A stretch of DNA of 64,000 nucleotides from CAWDLX01 sp963753485 (GTDB lineage: Bacteria; Actinomycetota; Actinomycetes; Mycobacteriales; Micromonosporaceae), in NCBI GenBank assembly GCA_963753485.1, contig CAVWCL010000002.1:104855-168854 (forward strand). Reading direction: 5' to 3'. A program made the position numbers and the translations under genes. This document shows positions 34,440-43,018 of the stretch, one piece after another. Under the pieces are notes generated by a model. The model saw nothing but the letters and a program-made list of their open reading frames with translations, searched no databases and was not told where the DNA came from. The stretch's first letter is position 1, and each line of letters opens with the position of its first letter.

Positions 34440-35789
34440 TCAGCTGGCGGAGGGCTGCGGGCTCGTCGAGGCGGACGGCCCGAGATGGTTGAGCGACCAT
34501 CTCACCAGGACACCGTCGCGCAGGTACTTCTCCAGCAGGTCGTAGAAGATGATCGTGATATGTGGGTCGTCCTTGGCCGATGCCTTGCCGTCGATGCGCG
34601 CGATCACGTTGTAGACGAGGAAATGGCCGTCGGCGAAGAACGCGAGGTTGGTGTCGGCCCGCCCGAGGATCCTGGTTGACGGCGCCGAGATGTAGCCGGT
34701 GAGCCGGTTCGTCCGGTCGATCAGCCGGCTGAGCTCGTCCTGGGCCTTGGTGGCGGCCGCGGTGTCCTTGAGGTTGAAGATCCCAGCGGTGACCAGGTAT
34801 GCCGCGTCCGGCGAGGTGAAGGTGGCGCGGACGACCTGGTTACAGCCGAGGGTGTTGAGCAGCTTGCCGACCGCGGCCGTGGCCGCCACCCGGCAGTTCT
34901 TCTCCACCTGCACGGCGCCGACCCGGGTGTAGGGCGGGATGGTGGGGTCTGCCACGATCTGCGTCGTGGGGAACACGTCGGCTGCGGTCATCGGCTTGGC
35001 GTCGTTGACCCGGCTGCCGATGTCGCGAGGAATCGCGGTCGCGGTGGTGGTCGGGTCCGCACTGACCACCTTGCGATCGTCGCGCAGGACCAACCAGGAC
35101 CCGAGGCTGCAGATCGCGACGATCACCACGGTGGCGATGGCGGCCAGCGCCACCAGCCACGGCTTGTGGTGCGGCAGGTGTCGGATCAGACCCGGCACCG
35201 CACCGGCCAGCCGGGCCGAGCGGGAGCGCCCCGTCGAGCCGGGAGCCGCAGGATTCCACGCGGGCCGAAGCCGGCGGGGGGACCGGATGGGTCCGCGTCG
35301 GGGCGGGGGCGTCGGGCCGCCGGGCGCGCCGGGTCCCGGCCGTGGTGCGCGGACCGGGGGTGGCGCCGGGAGCCTTCCGGCCGGCGGCGCACCGGCGGAC
35401 AGGCGGCCGCGGGAGACCGTCGGCGAGGTCGGCACGGGTGGCGGGAAGGCCGGGTACCCGGGCGCCTGCGGCGGCACATTCGGGGCGCGGCGCGGTGGCG
35501 CAACCGGGCCGGGACCGGCGGCCGGCGCCGGGCGCGGCGCGGTCGGCGCGGGGGCCGAGGAGTACGGGGCGCTCGAATACGGCGCGCTCGAGTACGGGGT
35601 CGCCGAATGCGGTGCCGTTGATGGCGGCGCGGCGCCGGGGGCCGGCGGCAGGTGCCGGGCCGGTGCCGGCGGTTTGGGGATCCGCCGACGCGGCGGGTCG
35701 GCCGCCTGACGCCGCAGCCGTCCGGTCGGATCCGCGGGGCCCTCGGCTCCCTCGGACGGCCGATCCGGCGGGCCGTACCCCTGCGTCAT
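34440..35789 (-). CDS. proline-rich single-pass membrane protein
   Basis: The start at 35789 (MTQGYGPPDRPSEG) gives 449 residues. About 230 residues of Pro/Ala/Gly-rich, disordered cytoplasmic sequence, including a YSSAPYSSAPYSSAP repeat, precede one transmembrane helix (VALAAIATVVIVAICSLGSW). An extracytoplasmic domain of about 190 residues follows, with two cysteines (KNCRVAA, TLGCNQV) that could form a disulphide. The layout resembles actinobacterial surface proteins of unknown function. It sits next to truA in the opposite direction. Confidence 0.75.
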   Translation of the reverse strand: MTQGYGPPDRPSEGAEGPADPTGRLRRQAADPPRRRIPKPPAPARHLPPAPGAAPPSTAPHSATPYSSAPYSSAPYSSAPAPTAPRPAPAAGPGPVAPPRRAPNVPPQAPGYPAFPPPVPTSPTVSRGRLSAGAPPAGRLPAPPPVRAPRPGPGAPGGPTPPPRRGPIRSPRRLRPAWNPAAPGSTGRSRSARLAGAVPGLIRHLPHHKPWLVALAAIATVVIVAICSLGSWLVLRDDRKVVSADPTTTATAIPRDIGSRVNDAKPMTAADVFPTTQIVADPTIPPYTRVGAVQVEKNCRVAATAAVGKLLNTLGCNQVVRATFTSPDAAYLVTAGIFNLKDTAAATKAQDELSRLIDRTNRLTGYISAPSTRILGRADTNLAFFADGHFLVYNVIARIDGKASAKDDPHITIIFYDLLEKYLRDGVLVRWSLNHLGPSASTSPQPSAS

Positions 35790-35863
35790 GCCGGACAGGC
35801 TACCCAACATCACTGTGACGTGCGCACGGCCGTACGTCTGCTGTTGGCCGCAGGCACATCGAC

Positions 35864-35930
35864 GCCGTTCGCCGGCGGCCCACCGTAGACGCCGTTCGCC
35901 AGCGGCACCGTGAAGCCGTTCGCCAGCGGC
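35864..35930. repeat. three short GCCGTTCGCC repeats before the methyltransferase gene
   Basis: GCCGTTCGCC followed by A/G-GCGGC occurs at 35864, 35891 and 35915, spaced 27 and 24 bases apart, in the 145-base gap between two divergent genes. It could be an operator array or a simple repeat; nothing in the sequence settles which. Confidence 0.5.
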
Positions 35931-35934
35931 GACA

Positions 35935-36591
35935 ATGAAGGGCGTGAGCGCCGAGCACTACTTCTCCGCGAGCCCCCGCGGGCCGGCGCGCCCGACCGAG
36001 GTCACCTTCGACGCCGCCGGTCGGACATTTCGCCTGGTGGCGGCGGCCGGCGTCTTCTCCTCGGCCCGGCTCGACCCCGGCACCGCGGTGCTGCTGCGCA
36101 AGGCCGTGCGGCCGATCCGCGGCCCGCTGCTCGACCTGGGCTGCGGCTACGGGCCGATCGCGTGCGTGCTCGCCACGGTGGTGCCAGCGGCGACCGTGTA
36201 TGCGGTCGACGTCAACACCCGGGCCCGCGAACTGGCCCGGACCAACGCTGCGGCCCTGGGCCTCGCCGACCGGTTGCTGGTGTGCTCGCCCGAGGACGTT
36301 CCCGACGATCTGCGCTTCGCCGAGATCTGGTCGAACCCGCCCATCCGGGTCGGCAAAGAGGAGTTGCACGCTCTGCTCACCCAGTGGCTGCCGCGGCTGG
36401 CACCGGGCGGCACCGCCTGGCTCGTGGTCGCTCGCCACCTGGGCGCGGACTCGCTCTCGGCCTGGCTGTCCGAGCAGGGCTGGCCGGTGCGCCGCCACGC
36501 GAGCCAGCAGGGCTTCCGGGTGCTCCAGGTGGCCGCGCCGGACGGCGACAATTCGCGCGACGAAACCACCCCCGATGCCGGACATTGGTGA
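35935..36591 (+). CDS. class I methyltransferase, RsmC/RlmG-like
   Basis: The 218-residue product has a SAM-binding motif DLGCGYGPIACVLA near residues 68-81, an acidic motif VYAVDVNTRARELA, and SNPPIRVGKEELHALL, whose NPP-I/F tetrapeptide marks N-methyltransferases acting on rRNA guanine bases, such as RsmC. A 16S or 23S rRNA target is therefore likely but not proven. The ABC-F gene begins four bases after the stop, so they are co-transcribed. A start at the GTG at 35944 is also possible. Confidence 0.8.
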   Translation: MKGVSAEHYFSASPRGPARPTEVTFDAAGRTFRLVAAAGVFSSARLDPGTAVLLRKAVRPIRGPLLDLGCGYGPIACVLATVVPAATVYAVDVNTRARELARTNAAALGLADRLLVCSPEDVPDDLRFAEIWSNPPIRVGKEELHALLTQWLPRLAPGGTAWLVVARHLGADSLSAWLSEQGWPVRRHASQQGFRVLQVAAPDGDNSRDETTPDAGHW

Positions 36592-36594
36592 CCC

Positions 36595-38274
36595 GTGGGA
36601 TACATCGACGTTGCCGGGCTCGGGTACACCCTCGCCGACGGGCGGGTGCTCTTCTCCGATGTCTCGTTCCGGGTGGGCGAGGGGGCCAAGGTGGCCCTGG
36701 TCGGGCCGAACGGCGCGGGGAAGACCACGCTGCTGCGCGTGATCGCCGGCGATCTGCCGGTGAGTCAGGGCGCGATCGCCCGTGCCGGCGGGCTCGGCGT
36801 GATGCGGCAGTTCATCGGCACCATCGCCGACGAGACCACGCTCACCGACCTGGCCCTTGGTCTGGCCACCCCGGCGGTGCGCGAGACCGGGCGACGGCTG
36901 GCCGCGGCCGAGCTGGCCCTGCACGAGGCTGAGCGGCGCGGCCGGTTCGGCACCCCGGCGCAGAAGGCGCAGCTGCGCTACGCCGAGGCACTGGTTGCCT
37001 GGGGCGAGGCGGGTGGCTACGACGCCGAGGTGCTCTTCGACACCGTGAGCACCGCCGCGCTGGAGCTGGCCTGGGAGAAGGCGCGCACCCGGCCGGTCCG
37101 CACGCTCTCCGGCGGCCAGCAGAAGCGGTTCGCGCTGGAACTGCTGCTGCGCGGCACCGACGAGGTGCTCCTGCTCGACGAGCCGGACAACTTCCTCGAC
37201 GTACCGGCGAAACGGTCGTTGGAGAGCCGGCTGCGGGACGTGGAGAAGTCGGTGCTCTTCGTCTCCCACGACCGGGAGCTGCTGGCCCAGACCGCCAGCC
37301 GGGTGGTGGCCGTCGAGGGCGGCACGGCCTGGACCCACCCGGGCGGCTTCGCCTCCTGGCACGCCGCCCGGGAGGCCCGCTACGAACGCCTGGACGAGCT
37401 GCGCCGGCGCTGGGACGAGGAGCACCAGAAGCTCAAGGATCTGGTCCTCATGTACAGGCAGAAGGCGGCGTACAACGACGGCATGGCCTCGCGCCTCCAG
37501 GCCGCCCAGACGCGGCTGCGCAAGTTCGAGGAGGCCGGCCCGCCGCAGCTGCGCCCGAAGGAGCAGGACATTCGCATGCGTCTGGGCGGCGGGCGCACCG
37601 GCAAGCGGGCGGTCATCTGCGAGCGGCTGGAACTGGAGAACCTCACCTATCCGTTCGACCTGGAGGTCTGGTACGGCGACCGGGTGGCGGTGCTGGGGGC
37701 CAACGGCACCGGCAAGTCACATTTCCTGCGGCTGCTGGCCCGCGGCGGCTCCGAGCCGGACGGCGAGCACCAACCGGTGCACGCGCAGCCGCTCTCCCCG
37801 GTGGCGCACGGTGGCACCGCCCGTCTCGGCGCCCGGGTCCGGCCGGGCCACTTCTCGCAGACTCACGACCGGCCCGATCTGGTCGAGGGGGGGACGTTGG
37901 CGGAGATCTTGTGGCGCGGCGACGAGCACCGATCCGGGCTCCCCCGCCACGACGCGATGAAGGTGCTCTCCCGCTACGACCTCGCCGGCCAGGGGGACCA
38001 GCGATTCGGCACCCTCTCCGGCGGCCAGCAGGCGCGGTTCCTGGTGCTGCTGCTGGAGCTGTCGGGCGCGACCCTGCTCCTGCTCGACGAGCCGACCGAC
38101 AACCTCGACCTCGCCTCGGCCGAGGCGCTGGAGGAGGGTCTGAAGGCATTCGCCGGCACGGTCATCGCGGTCACCCACGACCGGTGGTTCACCCGCACCT
38201 TCGACCGCTTCGTACTCTTCGGCGGCGACGGCGAGGTGATGGAGACCGAGGAGCCGGTCTGGGACGTCCGCTGA
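36595..38274 (+). CDS. ABC-F family ribosome-associated ATPase
   Basis: ABC-F proteins have two ATPase domains, no membrane part, and act on the ribosome at the E site. The 559-residue product has Walker A GPNGAGKTT near residue 41, LSGGQQKRFALEL and LLDEPDNFLD in domain 1. A helical linker (about 255-330) follows, then GANGTGKSH, LSGGQQARFLVLL and LLDEPTDNLDL in domain 2. The first Walker B-D box reads DEPDNFLD rather than DEPTNHLD. It lies four bases after a probable rRNA methyltransferase gene. It could be housekeeping or resistance; the sequence does not decide. Confidence 0.85.
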   Translation: MGYIDVAGLGYTLADGRVLFSDVSFRVGEGAKVALVGPNGAGKTTLLRVIAGDLPVSQGAIARAGGLGVMRQFIGTIADETTLTDLALGLATPAVRETGRRLAAAELALHEAERRGRFGTPAQKAQLRYAEALVAWGEAGGYDAEVLFDTVSTAALELAWEKARTRPVRTLSGGQQKRFALELLLRGTDEVLLLDEPDNFLDVPAKRSLESRLRDVEKSVLFVSHDRELLAQTASRVVAVEGGTAWTHPGGFASWHAAREARYERLDELRRRWDEEHQKLKDLVLMYRQKAAYNDGMASRLQAAQTRLRKFEEAGPPQLRPKEQDIRMRLGGGRTGKRAVICERLELENLTYPFDLEVWYGDRVAVLGANGTGKSHFLRLLARGGSEPDGEHQPVHAQPLSPVAHGGTARLGARVRPGHFSQTHDRPDLVEGGTLAEILWRGDEHRSGLPRHDAMKVLSRYDLAGQGDQRFGTLSGGQQARFLVLLLELSGATLLLLDEPTDNLDLASAEALEEGLKAFAGTVIAVTHDRWFTRTFDRFVLFGGDGEVMETEEPVWDVR

Positions 38275-38279
38275 GGCGT

Positions 38280-39467
38280 TCAGGTGGAGGCGCGGAACCA
38301 GCTGGTGGATTCGTGCTCGGACGGGGGTTGGCCCATGACCGGTGCGGTCGATGCCGCGGTCACGTTCGCCGCCGGGTATTCGTCGGTGGGGTAGTCCGGC
38401 CCGAGGTAGGGCGCCGGCTGGTACGGCTCGGTGCGATAAGGCTCCCCGCGCTGCGGCTGCGATCCGTACGGCTGCGCGTGGTACGGCTCGGCGCGGTAGG
38501 TGGCGCCCTGCGGGCGCGGCTGTTCCGGCCGGAAGGTGTCCGGCGGGAACGTGTCCGACCGGAACCTGTCCGGCGGGTAAGGTTCGTCGTCAGCCCACAA
38601 GGACGTTTCGATGGCCCGATCCCGCTCGTCGGTCGGCTCCCGGCGACCGGGCAGGGCGATCAGCGTCGAGGCGACCAGGCCGGCGCCGGCCGCGTAGAGC
38701 GGCGCCTGCATCGGGTTGACGCCGCTGTCGCCGGCCCCGGCGATGAGGTACGCGCCAGCGACCACGGCCGGCCCGGCCAGTCCGGACAGGGCGACCCCGA
38801 AGCGATGGGCGCCTCCCCACCGGGCCACGCCGGCCACGGTGAAACCGAGCACCGCGGCCACCGCGATCATGAGATTCGGTCCGGACCACCAGGTCACCGG
38901 GACCAGCGAGGGGGCGTCGACGACGGCCAGCCGGGGGGCGCGGTACGGCCGGTGCGTCACGATGCCCGCCACCGCGGATCCGATCGCGACCAGCCAGATC
39001 CACGCCACACTCGCCCGCACGCCGCCGGCGACCGGGGGCACGAAGAGCGCGACCAGGCTGAGCACCAGGCCGGCCAGCACGCCGGCCGCCGCAGCCACCG
39101 CGACCACCAGCTCGGGGTGGACGTTGACGAACAGCTTCGCGTCGTGCGCGGGCAGCCACGCCAGCGTGATCGCGCCGCCGGTTCCCAGGGCGGCGGCGAG
39201 GGTCGCGGTCACCCTGGCGGCGGCGCCCTCGGGCCGGCCGGGGCGGCGCACCGCCCGCTTGCCGACCGCGGCCCCGCCGAGCACCGAGACCGCGTAGATG
39301 AAGACGATCCAGGTAAGTAGGGCACTCCACGAGGTGCTCCCGCCGGAGGCGAACTTACCGTTCCAGCGGATGATGCCGAGCGCCTCGGCGATGCCGAGCT
39401 GGGCCGCCGCCGCGATGGCGGCCGCCCCGAGGGAATTCAAGATCAGCTTCAGCCACGAACGGACCAC
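38280..39467 (-). CDS. multi-pass membrane protein with Tyr/Pro-rich tail
   Basis: The 395-residue product has about eight hydrophobic segments over residues 8-280 and a long, soluble C-terminal tail of repeated EPY-type units (QPYGSQPQRGEPYRTEPYQP). No enzyme motif is recognised. It converges with the ABC-F gene, only five bases from its stop, and is followed divergently by the acetyltransferase region. It may be an envelope protein with a cytoplasmic scaffold tail; function unknown. Confidence 0.75.
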   Translation of the reverse strand: MVRSWLKLILNSLGAAAIAAAAQLGIAEALGIIRWNGKFASGGSTSWSALLTWIVFIYAVSVLGGAAVGKRAVRRPGRPEGAAARVTATLAAALGTGGAITLAWLPAHDAKLFVNVHPELVVAVAAAAGVLAGLVLSLVALFVPPVAGGVRASVAWIWLVAIGSAVAGIVTHRPYRAPRLAVVDAPSLVPVTWWSGPNLMIAVAAVLGFTVAGVARWGGAHRFGVALSGLAGPAVVAGAYLIAGAGDSGVNPMQAPLYAAGAGLVASTLIALPGRREPTDERDRAIETSLWADDEPYPPDRFRSDTFPPDTFRPEQPRPQGATYRAEPYHAQPYGSQPQRGEPYRTEPYQPAPYLGPDYPTDEYPAANVTAASTAPVMGQPPSEHESTSWFRAST

Positions 39468-39514
39468 GAGCGAAGCCTACGAGTACCACGCTGAGCGCGC
39501 GCGGCGGCGTTCGC

Positions 39515-40426
39515 CTACAGATCGCGGGTGCGGACCTGCTCGACGACCCGGTAACCCATGCGGGTGTAGAGGCCGATCGCGACCGCGTTGTGGCCGAACA
39601 CGTTGAGGCCGAGAAACCGGTCGCCGAGGGCCCGCGAGCGCTCTTCGCCGACCCGCATCGCGGCTCGTCCGTACCCGTGCCCGCGAAAGCGGGGCTGCAC
39701 CTCGACCGCGTAGACGAAGCTCACCCCGGGGGCGACGCCGTGCGCCAGCCAGATGTCGGCGGCCGGCTCGGTGCCGGCGAGCACGACCCACCAGGAATGG
39801 CCCGGGGTGGCCAGGCCGTCGGGGAGCAGCGCGGCGAAGTCTCGCGCGGACTCGGCTGCCGCATCTGCGGCGGCCACACTGCCGGAGTCCGCCATGTCAG
39901 CGGCGTACCCGGCGATCTGGCGGGTCAACCAGCCGGGGTACTCGGGCTCGGTGAGCGGGCGGTGGCGCAGGTCCGCCGCCGGCTCGATGGTGTCGAGGGC
40001 GCGGTACATGCGCTGGTTACGCAGCGGGTAGCCGGCGAAGAGGGCCAGCGTGGCGGGATCGTCGGTCCAGATCAGCGCGCCGAAGGACGGTGCGTGCCCG
40101 CCAGCCCACTCCTGGGCGACGTCGCGGGCGGCCCGGCCGTGGCCCCGGCCGCGGTGGTCCGGTTCGACCCAGACGTCGGCGACCAGGGCGACTGAGTGCC
40201 CGCGGTTCTGCTCGGCCGAGTGGTGGGCGACGGCGATGTGGCCAACGGTCACCTCCCCGGCGCAGACCAGGCCGAGCATCGTGTCGCTCGCGCGGGCCCA
40301 ACCTTGCTGGCGCCGGTTCGTGATCTCGCCCGCGCCGAGCGGGGCGTACCAGGCATCGAGGCGACGGCTCCAGTCGGCGTACCAGCGCTCGGTCTCGCCG
40401 GCACTCGCCGGCCGGATCGTCACCAT
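39515..40426 (-). CDS. tandem GNAT acetyltransferase
   Basis: The start at 40426 (MVTIRPASAGETERWYADWS) gives 303 residues and avoids the longer in-frame reading that would run into the rplM leader. Two GNAT folds are visible: an N-terminal one with VADVWVEPDHRGRGHGRAAR and a C-terminal one with VYAVEVQPRFRGHGYGRAAM, each with the R/Q-x-x-G-x-G/A acetyl-CoA loop. It ends with the GNAT-typical FGHNAVAIGLYTRMGY. The substrate is unknown; the two-domain layout is shared with mycothiol synthase, but the sequence looks distinct. Confidence 0.85.
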   Translation of the reverse strand: MVTIRPASAGETERWYADWSRRLDAWYAPLGAGEITNRRQQGWARASDTMLGLVCAGEVTVGHIAVAHHSAEQNRGHSVALVADVWVEPDHRGRGHGRAARDVAQEWAGGHAPSFGALIWTDDPATLALFAGYPLRNQRMYRALDTIEPAADLRHRPLTEPEYPGWLTRQIAGYAADMADSGSVAAADAAAESARDFAALLPDGLATPGHSWWVVLAGTEPAADIWLAHGVAPGVSFVYAVEVQPRFRGHGYGRAAMRVGEERSRALGDRFLGLNVFGHNAVAIGLYTRMGYRVVEQVRTRDL

Positions 40427-40457
40427 TTCTGGCACACTACTGGTGAGCCGGCGGGTG

Positions 40458-40499
40458 GGGGACCCGGTTTTGACCCTCCGCGCCCCGGCCCGGTACCAT
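40458..40499 (+). promoter_or_regulatory. promoter of rplM-rpsI
   Basis: TTGACC at 40470-40475 and TACCAT at 40494-40499 are 18 bases apart. The 18 bases ending in the -35 (GGGGACCCGGTTTTGACC) match exactly those at the rpsL promoter. It lies in the 183-base gap upstream of rplM. The leader would be about 105 bases. Confidence 0.65.
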
Positions 40500-40609
40500 G
40501 GCGTGTTGTTGTGGCTTGTCGCGTGCTGTGGCACCGGCAGTGTGGCAGCCCTGACGGGCAGTTCTGGCGGGCCGCCCCCGGTAACCGACGAACGAGACAA
40601 GGTAGACCT

Positions 40610-41053
40610 GTGCGTACGTACAGCCCCAAGCCCGGCGAGATCGAACGCCGGTGGCATGTGATCGACGCTGCCGACGTCGTGCTGGGACGGCTCGCGACCC
40701 ACGCCGCCACCCTGCTGCGCGGCAAGCACAAGCCGGTCTTCGCCCCACACGTCGACACCGGCGACTTCGTCATCGTGGTGAACGCCGCGAAGGTGGCGCT
40801 CACCGGCAACAAGCGGCAGACCAAGTTCGCCCACCGCCACTCCGGCTACCCCGGTGGGCTCACCTCGGTCCGCTACGAGGACCTGCTGCAGACCCGTCCG
40901 GAACGCGCCATCGAGCTGGCGGTCCGGGGGATGCTGCCGCACAACCGGCTGGGCCGCAAACTCATCGGCAAGCTCAAGGTGTACGCCGGCCCCGAGCATC
41001 CGCACGCGGCCCAGCAGCCGGTCCCATTCGAGATCAAGCAGGTCGCGCAGTAG
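40610..41053 (+). CDS. rplM: 50S ribosomal protein L13
   Basis: L13 is an early 50S assembly protein. The GTG start at 40610 gives 147 residues beginning RTYSPKPGEIERRWHVIDAA after the initiator. Signatures are VLGRLATHAATLLRGKHKP, HSGYPGGLTSVRYEDLL and AVRGMLPHNRLGRKLIGKLK. rpsI follows after 20 bases. Confidence 0.97.
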   Translation: MRTYSPKPGEIERRWHVIDAADVVLGRLATHAATLLRGKHKPVFAPHVDTGDFVIVVNAAKVALTGNKRQTKFAHRHSGYPGGLTSVRYEDLLQTRPERAIELAVRGMLPHNRLGRKLIGKLKVYAGPEHPHAAQQPVPFEIKQVAQ

Positions 41054-41073
41054 GCGCGGGCAAGGACGAGAGA

Positions 41074-41577
41074 GTGACCGAGAGCATCGTTGAGCCGCAG
41101 GCGCCCACCGCCGAGGCCGCCCCGCAGACCCCGGCCGAGCCGCCGGCGGCCGCGCCCGCGCCGAAGGCGCCCCGTAGCGTGCCGCGCACCGAACGTCCGA
41201 TCCAGACGGTCGGGCGCCGTAAGGAGGCCATTGTCCGGGTGCGGGTCATGGCCGGCACCGGCAAGTTCACCCTCAACGGGCGGACCCTCGAGGCGTACTT
41301 CCCGAGCAAGGTCCACCAGCAGGTGGTCCGTGAGCCGCTCACGGTGGCCGAACGGATCGACACCCTCGACGTGGTCGCGAACCTGCGCGGCGGCGGGGTC
41401 ACCGGCCAGGCCGGTGCGCTGCGACTGGCGATCGCCCGGGCCCTGTGCGAGCTCGAATCCGATGACCGCCCGGCGCTGAAGAAGGCCGGTTTCCTCACCC
41501 GGGATGCACGGGTGAAGGAGAGCAAGAAGTACGGTCTGAAGAAGGCGCGCAAGGCGCCGCAGTACTCGAAGCGTTGA
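41074..41577 (+). CDS. rpsI: 30S ribosomal protein S9
   Basis: S9 reaches P-site tRNA with its C-terminal Lys/Arg. The GTG start gives 167 residues, with an Ala/Pro-rich N-terminal extension of about 42 residues before the core QTVGRRKEAIVRVRVMAGTG. It ends KKARKAPQYSKR, the P-site contact. It pairs with rplM; a GC-rich hairpin follows. Confidence 0.97.
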   Translation: MTESIVEPQAPTAEAAPQTPAEPPAAAPAPKAPRSVPRTERPIQTVGRRKEAIVRVRVMAGTGKFTLNGRTLEAYFPSKVHQQVVREPLTVAERIDTLDVVANLRGGGVTGQAGALRLAIARALCELESDDRPALKKAGFLTRDARVKESKKYGLKKARKAPQYSKR

Positions 41578-41594
41578 CCGTGCCGTCATGTCGC

Positions 41595-41624
41595 CGGCCG
41601 GGCCGCCCAGGGCGGACCCGGCCG
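41595..41624 (+). terminator. terminator-like hairpin between rpsI and glmM
   Basis: CGGCCGGG at 41595-41602 pairs with CCCGGCCG at 41617-41624, and CCGC/GCGG extends it inside, with one bulged A. It lies 18 bases after the rpsI stop; glmM begins 35 bases further on. A TTGT run follows. Partial termination is plausible. Confidence 0.5.
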
Positions 41625-41658
41625 TTGTCATCTGCGGCGCGGTGAGGAAGGACACGGG

Positions 41659-43002
41659 TTGGGGCGTCTCTTCGGCACCGATGGCATCCGCGGGCTGGCC
41701 AACGCGGACCTGAGCCCGGAGCTGGCGCTCTCGGTCGCCATGGCCGCGGCCGCGGTGCTCGCCGAGTCGGACCGCTCCCATGCGCCGCTCGCCGTCGTCG
41801 GTCGGGACCCCCGGGCCAGCGGGGAGATGCTCGAGGCGGCCGTCGTGGCCGGCCTGGCCAGCGCCGGCGCGACCGTGGTCCGGGCCGGGGTGCTCCCGAC
41901 CCCCGCGCTGGCGTTCCTGGCCGCGGAGTCCGGCGCCGACCTCGGCGTCATGCTCTCGGCCTCGCACAATCCGATGCCCGACAACGGCATCAAGCTCTTC
42001 GCCGCCGGTGGGCACAAACTGCCGGACGAGGTCGAGGAGCGGATCGAGGCGGTCGTCTCCGCCGGCCGGGATCTGCGCCGGCCCACCGGTGCCGGGGTCG
42101 GCCGGGTCCATGATCTGCTCGACGGCGGCGACCATTACGTCAAGCACCTCGTCGCCTCGACCCCGCACCCGCTGCGCGGCCTGACCCTGGTGGTGGACTG
42201 CGCCAACGGGGCCGCCTGCGAGGTCGCCCCGGCGGCGTACCGGGAGGCCGGGGCCGAGGTCGTGGTGATCCATGCCGAGCCGGACGGCAACAACATCAAT
42301 GAGGCCTGCGGGTCGACCCATCTCGACCCGGTACGGGCGGCGGTGCGCGCACACGGCGCCGACCTCGGCCTGGCCCACGACGGTGACGCGGACCGGGCGC
42401 TCGCGATCGACGCCGCCGGTGAGGTCGTCGATGGTGACGAGATCATGGCGATTCTCGCGATCGCCATGCGCGAGGCCGGCACGCTGACCGAGGCCACCCT
42501 GGTCACCACGGTCATGAGCAACCTGGGACTGCGCCAGGCCATGCGCCGGGAGGGCATCTCGCTGCTCGAGACCGCGGTCGGCGACCGGTACGTCCTGGAG
42601 GCGCTGCGGGCCAAGGGGTTGGCGCTCGGCGGGGAACAGAGCGGCCACGTGATCCTGCCGGCCTACGCGACGACGGGCGACGGCATCCTCACCGGCCTGC
42701 ACCTGATGGCGCGGATGGCACAGACCGGCCGGAGCCTGGCCGACCTGGCCACCGTCATGACCAAACTCCCGCAGGTCCTGGTCAACGTGACCGTCGCCGA
42801 CCGGTCGGCCGGGACGGCGGCGCCGGTGCTGGCCGCGGTGGCTGACGCGGAGACCGCGCTGGGGGGCTCCGGCCGGGTGCTGTTGCGGGCGTCCGGCACC
42901 GAGGCGGTGATCCGGGTGATGGTCGAGGCGGAGACGGCTGAGCTGGCCGCATCGGTGGCCCAGCGCATCGCTGGCGCGGTTCGGGCGGTCAGCCCGGCCT
43001 GA
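41659..43002 (+). CDS. glmM: phosphoglucosamine mutase
   Basis: GlmM turns glucosamine-6-phosphate into glucosamine-1-phosphate for cell-wall UDP-GlcNAc. The 447-residue product starts at TTG after a GAGGAAGG site (MGRLFGTDGIRGLAN). The phosphoserine loop is SASHNP with Ser102, the metal loop is DGDADRAL and the substrate motif is GEQSGHVI. It precedes glmS, which makes its substrate, after an oppositely directed aminotransferase gene. Confidence 0.97.
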   Translation: MGRLFGTDGIRGLANADLSPELALSVAMAAAAVLAESDRSHAPLAVVGRDPRASGEMLEAAVVAGLASAGATVVRAGVLPTPALAFLAAESGADLGVMLSASHNPMPDNGIKLFAAGGHKLPDEVEERIEAVVSAGRDLRRPTGAGVGRVHDLLDGGDHYVKHLVASTPHPLRGLTLVVDCANGAACEVAPAAYREAGAEVVVIHAEPDGNNINEACGSTHLDPVRAAVRAHGADLGLAHDGDADRALAIDAAGEVVDGDEIMAILAIAMREAGTLTEATLVTTVMSNLGLRQAMRREGISLLETAVGDRYVLEALRAKGLALGGEQSGHVILPAYATTGDGILTGLHLMARMAQTGRSLADLATVMTKLPQVLVNVTVADRSAGTAAPVLAAVADAETALGGSGRVLLRASGTEAVIRVMVEAETAELAASVAQRIAGAVRAVSPA

Positions 43003-43018
43003 GCCCGCGGGGCGATGC

